Assembly: GCA_023132365.1 (NCBI GenBank)
Contig: JAGLYJ010000008.1
Location: 1 to 29,811 of the forward strand
Source: Mycoplasmatota bacterium
GTDB taxonomy: Bacteria; Bacillota_I; Bacilli_A; Izemoplasmatales; Hujiaoplasmataceae
DNA length: 29,811 nt
Reading direction: 5' to 3'
The position numbers were made by a program, and so were the translations under genes. Shown one piece after another: positions 7,579-14,827 of the stretch. The notes under the pieces were generated by a model. The model ran no database searches and was not told the origin of the DNA. It saw only the letters and a list, made by a program, of their open reading frames with translations. Each line of letters begins with the position of its first letter. Within the stretch, counting starts at the first letter, position 1.

Positions 7579-8517
7579 ATGAATTATTTTACACATGAAA
7601 AAAGATATAATACTGTTAACGAATTTTATAAACATAAATTTGGTATAAAGGTCTATAAGATATCACTTAATGGAAATTTTACTTGTCCTAATCTAGATGG
7701 CAAGATATCTACTAAAGGCTGTATATTTTGTTCGGAAAAAGGTTCAGGTGATTTCGCTGGCAACAAGTTTGATCCCTTAGACAAACAATTTTCAGATATT
7801 TTGAAGTTAATGCAAAACAAATGGAAAACTGGAAAATACATTGCCTACTTTCAAGCAAATACAAATACATATGGACCATTAAATAAGCTTAAAAATCTAT
7901 TTGAAAAATCTTTAACATTAGATCCAAATATTGTCGGTTTAAGTATAGCAACTAGACCAGATTGTTTAGATAATGCAATCTTAGATTATTTAGAGGATTT
8001 AAGTAAAAGGACATATCTAACTGTAGAACTTGGGTTACAATCTATTCACCCTAAGACCCTTAAATTTATTAATAGAGGTCATGGCTTAAAAGCTTTCGAA
8101 AATGCCTGTAGGGAATTACGGAAAAGGAACATCAATATTGTTGTTCATATAATCAATGGATTACCAAATGAATCCAAATCTGAAATGTTGGAAACCGCCA
8201 AATATCTTAATAAACATGATATTCAAGGTGTTAAGATTCACATGTTATTCATTCAGAAAAATACTGATCTTGCAACATATTTTATGGCTACCCCATTTAA
8301 GTTGCTAAGTTTAGAAGAATTTGTAGAAGTTACAACTGATCAATTAGAATTATTAAATGAAAATATAATTATTCATAGATTAACAGGAGACGCTCCAAGA
8401 GATGAATTAATTGAGCCTTTATGGACATTGAAAAAATTAGTAGTAACTAATGAGATTGATAAACTAATGAGAAAAAGGAATTCCTATCAAGGATGTGGGG
8501 AAAAAGATGAAAAATAA
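7579..8517 (+). CDS. TIGR01212-family radical SAM protein (YtqA-like)
   Basis: A radical SAM enzyme of the YtqA type, widespread in Firmicutes and without a settled substrate. With the ATG at 7579 it has 312 residues, the family length. The N-terminus shows the family's iron-sulphur cluster motif, FTCPNLDGKISTKGCIFC, with cysteines at 36, 48 and 51, instead of the usual CxxxCxxC spacing. A conserved GSGDFAG follows. Further on come TYGP, LSIATRPDC, VELGLQS and VHIINGLP, all typical of the radical SAM barrel. The longer frame upstream of 7579 would require translating the promoter; GGTGAT five bases ahead of 7579 decides the start. It is the first of three plus-strand genes, overlapping the next one by 11 bases. 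YtqA and YtqB genes are close together in Bacillus too, which suggests a shared RNA-modification theme (inference). Confidence 0.9.
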   Translation: MNYFTHEKRYNTVNEFYKHKFGIKVYKISLNGNFTCPNLDGKISTKGCIFCSEKGSGDFAGNKFDPLDKQFSDILKLMQNKWKTGKYIAYFQANTNTYGPLNKLKNLFEKSLTLDPNIVGLSIATRPDCLDNAILDYLEDLSKRTYLTVELGLQSIHPKTLKFINRGHGLKAFENACRELRKRNINIVVHIINGLPNESKSEMLETAKYLNKHDIQGVKIHMLFIQKNTDLATYFMATPFKLLSLEEFVEVTTDQLELLNENIIIHRLTGDAPRDELIEPLWTLKKLVVTNEIDKLMRKRNSYQGCGEKDEK

Positions 8518-9433
8518 AGGACATATTGCTGGTGTATTATTTGCATTAATTCTTGGATTTTCTTTTATGTTTTCAAAAATGGCTTTAGAATCTCCTGATA
8601 TTAGTCCCATGGGATTAATAGCTTATAGATTCTTGCTTGCCTTTATCGTTTTCGAAGTATTGAGATTAACTAAAATAATTAAAATTAGATTCAATAAAAA
8701 ATTGGCTGTCCCTGTATTTCTAGTAGCTTTTTTACAGCCTGTTCTTTATTCTATTTTTGCTACATATGGATTGAACCTAACCAGCAGTTCAGATGCTGGA
8801 ATGATGATTGCTTTAATTCCTATTTTTGTAGTAATTCTATCAAGTTTTGTTCTCAATGAAAAACCATCCAAGGGTCAAATTATATTTATATTAGTTTCTT
8901 TAAGTGGGATTATCTTAATTCAATTTTTTAAGCAAAACTCTAATGATTCTTCTTCCAGTTTCCTTGGGATTTTTCTATTGTTTTTTGCAGTTTTGTCGGC
9001 ATCTCTATTTACTATAGCATCAAGAAAAGCATCTAAAACAGTAAGGTCTTATGAATTAACATACTTTATGATGTTAGCTGGAGCAATTGTATTTAACATT
9101 ATCTATTTATTCCAATTGGGTATTAATAATGATTTAACAACTTATTATACAGCTATATCTAATCTTGATGTTATATTTCCAATAATATATTTAGGAGTAG
9201 CTGCTTCAGTAGGTGGTTTCTTGTTAATTAATTTTACTTTAGGCAGATTACCAGCTCATGTATCTAGTATTTATGCTAACTTATCTACAGTGGTAGCTGT
9301 ATTAGCTGGACATTTTATTCTTGGTGATGAAATTACTATTATTACTATAATTGGTGGTGTGATGATAGTTTTAGGCGTATATGGTGTAGCTAATCTTAGT
9401 TTAAGAAATCAAATGAGAAAGGAACAACAATGA
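8507..9433 (+). CDS. EamA/DMT-family transporter
   Basis: A drug/metabolite-type transporter of the inner membrane, probably exporting or importing a small metabolite that cannot be named from sequence. The 308 residues contain ten hydrophobic segments arranged as two EamA repeats. The first repeat begins with GVLFALILGFSFMFSK, and both end in the characteristic region with NEKPSKGQ (first copy) and GDEITIITIIGG (second copy). I chose the ATG at 8507 rather than the GTG at 8495: GGGG lies six bases ahead of it and the SD of the GTG would be too close. It overlaps the radical SAM gene by 11 bases and the next gene by 4 (ATGA), so all three are translationally coupled. The function may be unrelated to its neighbours; family confidence is high, substrate unknown. 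Confidence 0.92.
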   Translation: MKNKGHIAGVLFALILGFSFMFSKMALESPDISPMGLIAYRFLLAFIVFEVLRLTKIIKIRFNKKLAVPVFLVAFLQPVLYSIFATYGLNLTSSSDAGMMIALIPIFVVILSSFVLNEKPSKGQIIFILVSLSGIILIQFFKQNSNDSSSSFLGIFLLFFAVLSASLFTIASRKASKTVRSYELTYFMMLAGAIVFNIIYLFQLGINNDLTTYYTAISNLDVIFPIIYLGVAASVGGFLLINFTLGRLPAHVSSIYANLSTVVAVLAGHFILGDEITIITIIGGVMIVLGVYGVANLSLRNQMRKEQQ

Positions 9434-9957
9434 TTAATATAGTTGATTTATCTCATCAAATATTAACAGAGTTCAATAATCCTAAAGTAGCTATTGATAT
9501 GACTTGTGGTAATGGTTATGATACCATATATTTATCTAAAATAGCTGATAAGGTGTATGCATTTGATATCCAAACTGAAGCAATCAAAAATACAACGAAA
9601 TTACTTGATGAAAATAAAGTTCAAAATGTAACTGTTATAAAAGAGTCACACGATTTATTTGATATTTTTGTTAGTGAAAATATTGATCTTGTTATTTATA
9701 ACCTCGGATACTTACCAAGCGGTAATAAAGATATAAAAACTGAAACATTGATTGTTATTAATTCTTTAGAAAAAGTTCTTTATCAATTAAATACAAATGG
9801 CATTGTTGTTATCGTAATATATTTGCATAACACAGACGAAAGCAATAAAATAGAAAATTATATAAATAAATTAAGTTCTAATTTTGATGTAATGAAATAT
9901 CAAGTTTTAAATAAATCTGATTGTCCATACATATTAAGAATCAATAAATGTAAATAA
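9430..9957 (+). CDS. YtqB/MnmM-like class I SAM methyltransferase
   Basis: The family was long labelled rRNA methylase. Bacillus YtqB (MnmM) methylates the 5-aminomethyl group of wobble uridine in tRNAs to give mnm5(s2)U34. The 175 residues have motif I DMTCGNGYDT near 23-32, an acidic motif II end (YAFDIQTEA), and the family's NPPY-like NLGYLPSGNK near 97-106, followed by the TETLI helix. Length is slightly below Bacillus YtqB. The start is set by AAAGGAA and the ATGA overlap with the transporter gene. The ortholog call is by motif and by linkage to a YtqA-like gene; modification target is inferred. No MnmE/MnmG gene is in the window. Confidence 0.8.
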   Translation: MINIVDLSHQILTEFNNPKVAIDMTCGNGYDTIYLSKIADKVYAFDIQTEAIKNTTKLLDENKVQNVTVIKESHDLFDIFVSENIDLVIYNLGYLPSGNKDIKTETLIVINSLEKVLYQLNTNGIVVIVIYLHNTDESNKIENYINKLSSNFDVMKYQVLNKSDCPYILRINKCK

Positions 9958-9980
9958 AAAATAAGAGGAAATCCTCTTAT
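9954..9980 (-). terminator. Terminator between convergent operons
   Basis: The perfect repeat ATAAGAGGA / TCCTCTTAT (9961-9980) is followed on the minus strand by TTTTTATTTA, giving a good terminator for the minus operon ending in the LemA-like gene, whose stop codon lies inside the stem. For the plus operon the downstream T tract is poor, so it may only partly work there. Confidence 0.8.
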
Positions 9981-10453
9981 TCATTATCAGTATATAATTC
10001 ATATTTATTCATTTTCATTATTTTTGCATAAAGAGAAAATGGAAAAATAGTAATCTTTTGGTTATAAACCAGAATAATTGCATCCCTCTTTCTTCTTGTT
10101 TTTTGCATATTTTCATAAGTTTCGATAATATATTTATTATCTTCATTATTTAAATCAAGTTCAGAATAAACCTGATCAACACATTTGATTAAAATCTTCT
10201 TCTCTTCATGAGGAAGATTTTTTATTATAACCTTGGTAAAAGCTTCTAGTTGTTTTGAACTATAAATATTATAAATAAGGTTTACAATTTTTCTAATTTC
10301 AATATGATATTTTGATCTCATTCGAAAAACTCTTTTAAAGTCTGATTTTAAATCTCTGACTAAAAATATTGATCCGATTCCAATCAGTATAATCGCCACA
10401 ACAATAACTAATAATATATCAAATAATGCTTGTAACCAAAATGATAAAAACAT
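9977..10453 (-). CDS. Divergent LemA-like membrane-anchored protein
   Basis: The 158 residues start with one membrane helix (about 8-31) followed by a soluble helical part, the topology of LemA proteins. The region RMRSKYHIEIRKIVNLIYN matches in position the LemA helix that usually reads RRxDLIPNLV. The C-terminal ENMQKTRRKRDAIILVYNQ and ITIFPFSLYAKIMKM match the LemA signature EN.i...R..YN and FP..l.A. The strongest conserved residues of the first motif are not kept, so it is a diverged member or a look-alike. LemA proteins have no agreed biochemical role. AAGGAGTG supports the start. It follows metK after 11 bases and closes the operon. Confidence 0.55.
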   Translation of the reverse strand: MFLSFWLQALFDILLVIVVAIILIGIGSIFLVRDLKSDFKRVFRMRSKYHIEIRKIVNLIYNIYSSKQLEAFTKVIIKNLPHEEKKILIKCVDQVYSELDLNNEDNKYIIETYENMQKTRRKRDAIILVYNQKITIFPFSLYAKIMKMNKYELYTDNE

Positions 10454-10464
10454 AAAATCACTCC

Positions 10465-11622
10465 TTATTTCTTAAGATATTTCTTCAATATTTCAACTTT
10501 ATCAAGCTTCTCCCAAGGTAAATCAATATCATCTCTACCAAAGTGTCCATAAGTCGCTGTTTGCAAATATATTGGCCTCTTTAAATCTAGATGTTCAATG
10601 ATCGCTTTTGGACGCAAATCAAAATGTTTATTTATTATTTTAATAATTTCAGTTTCATCAATTTTATTTGTTCCAAAAGTGTCTATTCCAACACTAGTAG
10701 GTTTGGCTATTCCAATCGCATAAGACACTTGGACTTCAACTTCGTCAGCTAACCCTGAAGCAACGATATTTTTAGCAATATACCTTGTTGCATATGCAGC
10801 TGATCTATCAACTTTTGATGGATCTTTACCAGAGAAAGCTCCACCTCCATGATGAGCTCTACCGCCGTATGTATCAACAATTATTTTACGACCAGTTAAT
10901 CCTGAATCTCCAGATGGACCACCTTTAACAAATCTACCAGTTGGATTAATTTGTATTTTTGTTAATTCATCAATATATTCTTCAGGAATAACTTTCTTGA
11001 TAACATATTTAATTAAATCCATGCGAATTTGCTCTTGAGAAATATCTGAATGATGTTGAGTTGAAATTAAGATATTATCAAACCTCTTAAAACTACCGTC
11101 ATCACTGAATTCAGAAGTGATTTGTGTTTTCCCATCAGGTCTTAAATATTCCAAAATTTTGTGTTTTCTAACAAAAGCTAATCTTCTAGCAAGTTTGTTT
11201 GCATAATGGTGAGATATTGGCATATAGCTTTCTGTAGTATTAGTTGCGTAGCCAAACATCATCCCTTGGTCACCAGCACCTTGCTCGTGACTAGATGATT
11301 CATCAACGCCTATAGCTATATCTGGTGATTGCTCATTAATACACACCAAAACAGATAGATTTTCAGCATCAAATCCATACTTTCCTCTATCATAACCAAT
11401 ATTAGCTACTGTTTCTCTGACTATTTTTTGAATATCAACATATGTGTTCGTTGTTACTTCACCTGTCACTAAAACTAAACCGGTTGAAACCAAAGCTTCA
11501 CATGCTACCCTGGCATCTTTATCTTTTCTTAATATTGCATCAAGTATTGCATCTGATATTTGGTCACATATCTTATCTGGATGACCCTCAGTAACAGATT
11601 CAGATGTAAAATATTTATACAT
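10465..11622 (-). CDS. metK: S-adenosylmethionine synthetase
   Basis: Makes SAM from methionine and ATP in the cytoplasm; SAM feeds the methyltransferases and radical SAM enzyme coded nearby. The 385 residues match the family (about 385-400). Visible signatures are the N-terminal GHPDK at 13-17 with CDQISDAILD, the ATP-site GAGDQGMMFGYA and the P-loop-like GGGAFSGKDPSKVDRSAAY. The C-terminus ends at the usual place (LPWEKLDKVEIL). TTAGGAGAG precedes the ATG. In many Firmicutes metK is alone behind an S-box riboswitch; here only 15 bases separate it from the upstream membrane-protein gene and no riboswitch fits, so it must be read from the promoter near 13865-13893. Confidence 0.98.
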   Translation of the reverse strand: MYKYFTSESVTEGHPDKICDQISDAILDAILRKDKDARVACEALVSTGLVLVTGEVTTNTYVDIQKIVRETVANIGYDRGKYGFDAENLSVLVCINEQSPDIAIGVDESSSHEQGAGDQGMMFGYATNTTESYMPISHHYANKLARRLAFVRKHKILEYLRPDGKTQITSEFSDDGSFKRFDNILISTQHHSDISQEQIRMDLIKYVIKKVIPEEYIDELTKIQINPTGRFVKGGPSGDSGLTGRKIIVDTYGGRAHHGGGAFSGKDPSKVDRSAAYATRYIAKNIVASGLADEVEVQVSYAIGIAKPTSVGIDTFGTNKIDETEIIKIINKHFDLRPKAIIEHLDLKRPIYLQTATYGHFGRDDIDLPWEKLDKVEILKKYLKK

Positions 11623-11637
11623 AATTCTCTCCTAATT

Positions 11638-13224
11638 CTAAACTAAACGATAGTAAATAGCTTCAAAGTCTTCACTGTATTTAACAAATCTGTCAACTAT
11701 CTGTGGATCAAAATATGGATAGAATTCAAGTTTAATTAAATCAATAGCTCTTTGATGCTTTAATTCATGTTTATAGTTTCTTGGTTGTCTTAATATTTCA
11801 TAGATTTCTGATAAAAGAATAACTTGCGATTCTCGGTTATTTTGTACGCTATTCATTTCTTTAATAAAATCTTTTGTTACAGTTTTTTCAAAGTGAGCTC
11901 TAACGATGTCCTCACCTTTTTTCTCTAATTGCAATCTTTTTATAATTACTGACCCAATTATTGTTTTTTCTCTAATTTTTAGGAAATCCTTTTCATCTAA
12001 ACGATCTTTTTTATTGTAATCATCCAAAGAAAGTAAGTCCTTTTTATCAATATGAATTGTTGAAAAATCATATAATTCTTGGCAAAGTTTAGACGAATAT
12101 CCTAGGAAATTACCAAGCTTACCTGCCATTTCGGCAACTCTTCTCGTTGATGTTTCCTGATTTTTTTCAAAGGTTTCATCTCCACGTTGTCTATATACAC
12201 TTATTACATCAAAAACATCAGATACAACAGCTTTGAAGTCTTTTTCCATCGCTCTACGTTTAATCAATTCTTCTTTTCGCTTATTATTCATATCTTCTGA
12301 AATCTTAGCATTAGAGTACAGTGCAATCATGAAAACTGCTACCACTAATGTTCTTAAGAAAATATCGGTCAGAATAGGTCCTTTAACGTAATCCCACAAA
12401 GTAATAAAATTATTGGCATATTCATAAACTGGATATAGTACTACAAGATGAATAATTGTCATTGCCACAATTGTTACTTTAAATATAACAGATAACAATT
12501 TTGAATCTTGATATAATGCTATAACAACTAATGAAAAATATATTAAAGAATAACCGGCTTGGGTAATTGAGAAGAACCCAATACCTGTATCATCCCCAGC
12601 TGTAAATCTAAGCTTCAAATAGACAGCAACAGCCATAAGCAAGATATAAACCCCTGATATATATTCTCCCATCAATTGCTTTTGAATTGTTGTTGGTTTT
12701 TCAGAAACAACTTTTCTAATTGATTGAGAAACTAAAAACATAACTAACGAGAATATTAATGTAACAATTAAATTTACATTTCTATTACTACCTTCTGAAC
12801 CAATCAATGTAAATAATAAAAATACAATATTTGTAATCCAAGTGATATTTCTAATTACTAAGTTTCGTCTGTATAAAACTTGTGTTTCATCTAATATATC
12901 AACGCCAGCTTCAAAACTAAATTTAGCAATGAAATAATTTTTCACGCGTTGGAAAAATCGTCCTATTCTATTTTTTCCCTCAACTTCTTTTTGTTTTACA
13001 TTCACTGCCACTTTGTTTTCATCAAACTTATTTTTGAAAGATGTAATTTTAAAAAAATCAATTAATTTCTCAATAAAGCTTTTCTTCCTAGGAGCTTTAT
13101 CAACAGATACAGTGCTAAAGTAATCATCGATTTTCTTTTTCGCTTGAGCTTTTTTATCTTTTTTCATGTTTACAGGATCATTGTTACGAAAAAATTCGTC
13201 CAATGTCTTCTCACGGTTATCCAT
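11638..13224 (-). CDS. Six-helix membrane protein with degenerate HD-GYP domain
   Basis: The 528 residues divide into a basic cytoplasmic N-terminus (1-125), six hydrophobic helices (about 127-143, 151-168, 186-205, 221-238, 246-265, 285-304), a charged linker (305-330) and a C-terminal domain (335-528). The C-terminal domain follows the HD-GYP order: RRVAEMAGKLGNFLGYS (361-377) for the first helix, FSTIHIDKKD (387-396) where HDIGK is expected, IVRAHFEKT (440-448) for the HHE motif, then a region like the DxYxALxxxRxYr helix (ILLSEIYEILRQPRNY), ending in FDPQIVDRF. HD-GYP proteins cleave cyclic di-nucleotides; here the HD pair, one His of HHE and the GYP are lost, so catalysis is unlikely. 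A binding or sensing role is inferred. A very strong SD (AAGGAGGTG) drives it, between the PgpA-like gene and metK. Confidence 0.7.
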   Translation of the reverse strand: MDNREKTLDEFFRNNDPVNMKKDKKAQAKKKIDDYFSTVSVDKAPRKKSFIEKLIDFFKITSFKNKFDENKVAVNVKQKEVEGKNRIGRFFQRVKNYFIAKFSFEAGVDILDETQVLYRRNLVIRNITWITNIVFLLFTLIGSEGSNRNVNLIVTLIFSLVMFLVSQSIRKVVSEKPTTIQKQLMGEYISGVYILLMAVAVYLKLRFTAGDDTGIGFFSITQAGYSLIYFSLVVIALYQDSKLLSVIFKVTIVAMTIIHLVVLYPVYEYANNFITLWDYVKGPILTDIFLRTLVVAVFMIALYSNAKISEDMNNKRKEELIKRRAMEKDFKAVVSDVFDVISVYRQRGDETFEKNQETSTRRVAEMAGKLGNFLGYSSKLCQELYDFSTIHIDKKDLLSLDDYNKKDRLDEKDFLKIREKTIIGSVIIKRLQLEKKGEDIVRAHFEKTVTKDFIKEMNSVQNNRESQVILLSEIYEILRQPRNYKHELKHQRAIDLIKLEFYPYFDPQIVDRFVKYSEDFEAIYYRLV

Positions 13225-13254
13225 TAATTCACCTCCTTAAAGATTGTTTTTATA

Positions 13255-13815
13255 CTAAAATAATTTTGGTGACTCTAGTATTGTTGGATCTTTTGAAGCT
13301 TCAATTTCATTTTCAATTTGTGCTACTCTAGTAGAAGCAGCTGCTGCAATAGCACCTACAATGTCATCTAAGAAAGTATGACAAGCTGGCTCTCCTTCTT
13401 TCCCATCTGAGTTTAGTTTAGCTACAATTCCTGGTTTATTTACATCAATATCTCCAAAGTTAGTTTTTCCGATAGTCCCATACATTCCAGAAAGTTCAAG
13501 CCCAAATAATTCATCAATACCAAACATTCCTAAATCAGTTGCTAAAATCTCTTGAATAGGTCCTTCAAAAGCGCCTATTTCAGTTAATCTATCTATTTCA
13601 GCCCCTAATTGTACAAGATGAAAAACATCTCTTAAAGAGAGAATTTTTTCTACTGAATCATAACAGTCTTGATAAGAAATATCAGGATTCCATTTGCCTT
13701 GTTGGGAGAATGCAACTTCAGCTATATCTTTAAGTTCAACACCTCTTCTGTTAAGGCACTCTATATTCATCCTTAACATTTCATCTCTTGAAAATAAATT
13801 TTTGTCTCTATTCAT
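13255..13815 (-). CDS. Phosphatidylglycerophosphatase A-like protein (YutG type)
   Basis: Matches the soluble YutG type of the PgpA family in Firmicutes. PgpA enzymes remove phosphate from phosphatidylglycerophosphate to make phosphatidylglycerol; that YutG-type proteins do the same is not settled. The 186 residues show the family's N-terminal LNRRGVELKDIAEVAFSQQ, a central GPIQEILATDLGMFGIDEL, then YGTIGKTNFGDIDVNKPG, and the signature CHTFLDDIVGAIAAAASTR with paired aspartates near the C-terminus. I place the start at the ATG at 13815 with AAGGAG eight bases upstream; the GTG at 13824 overlaps that SD. It leads the operon of the HD-GYP-like gene, metK and the LemA-like gene, with an extended -10 promoter at 13865-13873. 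Confidence 0.87.
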   Translation of the reverse strand: MNRDKNLFSRDEMLRMNIECLNRRGVELKDIAEVAFSQQGKWNPDISYQDCYDSVEKILSLRDVFHLVQLGAEIDRLTEIGAFEGPIQEILATDLGMFGIDELFGLELSGMYGTIGKTNFGDIDVNKPGIVAKLNSDGKEGEPACHTFLDDIVGAIAAAASTRVAQIENEIEASKDPTILESPKLF

Positions 13816-13864
13816 ACGTTTCACTCCTTTTTTATATATATTATATAAAACTTTATAACACTAT

Positions 13865-13893
13865 ATTATAACATAATTGAATACATAAACTAA
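13865..13893 (-). promoter_or_regulatory. Extended -10 promoter of the PgpA-metK operon
   Basis: TGTTATAAT (13873-13865) is clear; the -35 position 17 bp upstream reads TTAGTT (13893-13888), a weak match. It lies right after the fmt stop, and no terminator separates the two units, so read-through from priA-fmt may also supply this operon. Confidence 0.6.
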
Positions 13894-13895
13894 AA

Positions 13896-14819
13896 TTAAT
13901 CAAATTTCTTACCTACTTGAAATAAGCTTTTTCCTATTCCATTCATAAAACTATTAATATCCATTCTTTTCTTTCCTTGAAGCTGTATATCCTTTAGGAT
14001 TACTAATCCATCTTCTGATTGTACATACACTCCAGATTTATCTATTTTAACTATTTCTCCAGGTATACTGCTTAAATTTGATTGACTATAAGCAACAGAA
14101 TATAATTTAATCTTGTTATCATCAATTAAACAATATGTTAAAGGCCAAGGATAAAATCCTCTAACATGATTAAATATATCTTTTGAATTCATATTAAAGG
14201 AGATTCTTTCTTCTTCAGGTTTGATATTGTATGCAAAGGTTATATCTTCTTGTTTTTGTTGTATAGGAATTAAAGTTTCAATATCATCCAAAGTTTTAAG
14301 CAATAGATTCATACCCAACAATCCTAATTTTTCTTCAATAGATCCTACATTATCTTCTTCTAGTATAGGAATTGATTGTTGCATCAGTATCTCTCCCGAA
14401 TCCATTTTTTGAGCCATATACATAATAGTTACTCCTGTTTCTTTATCGCCATATTGAATTGCTCTATGCATAGGTGATCCACCTCTATACTTTGGCAATA
14501 AAGAAGCGTGAACATTTATTGCTCTATTCTTTGCATGAGATAGAACAACTTCAGGTATCATCTGGCCATAAGCAGCAACGATTATATAATCCAAGTCAAG
14601 CTTTAGAATTTGATTAAAATCTCGCTTAATATTTTCAGGCTGAAAAACGGGAATTCCTAATTCTAGTGACTTTTCCTTAATTTTTGTCGGTGTTAAAATT
14701 CTTTTTCTACCAACTGGCTTGTCTGGTTGTGTAACAACAAGATTAACATTATATTTCTTATTTAATCCTTCCAAAATTGGCACAGCAAATTTCATACTTC
14801 CCATAAAACATATATTCAT
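13896..14819 (-). CDS. fmt: Methionyl-tRNA formyltransferase
   Basis: Formylates Met-tRNAfMet with 10-formyl-tetrahydrofolate so that translation can start. The 307 residues match the family (about 310-315). The catalytic residues known from the E. coli enzyme are in place as N102 and H104 (INVHASLLPKYRGG) and D140 (MDSGEIL). The N-terminal FMGSMKFAVPIL and the VVTQPDKPVGR nucleotide-fold segments are typical, and a C-terminal OB-like domain follows (about 205-300). A TAGGTAA SD lies ahead of the ATG. It follows priA after 8 bases, the common priA-fmt order in Firmicutes, and its product serves the infB-encoded IF-2 coded further right. Confidence 0.97.
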   Translation of the reverse strand: MNICFMGSMKFAVPILEGLNKKYNVNLVVTQPDKPVGRKRILTPTKIKEKSLELGIPVFQPENIKRDFNQILKLDLDYIIVAAYGQMIPEVVLSHAKNRAINVHASLLPKYRGGSPMHRAIQYGDKETGVTIMYMAQKMDSGEILMQQSIPILEEDNVGSIEEKLGLLGMNLLLKTLDDIETLIPIQQKQEDITFAYNIKPEEERISFNMNSKDIFNHVRGFYPWPLTYCLIDDNKIKLYSVAYSQSNLSSIPGEIVKIDKSGVYVQSEDGLVILKDIQLQGKKRMDINSFMNGIGKSLFQVGKKFD

Positions 14820-14827
14820 AATATTAC

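Noticed and set aside
10423..11660. SAM-responsive riboswitch for metK
   Set aside because: The gene upstream ends 15 bases before metK and no S-box core is seen in that gap.
14221..14412. 63-residue plus-strand frame inside fmt
   Set aside because: Antisense to conserved fmt codons, with no recognisable product or SD.
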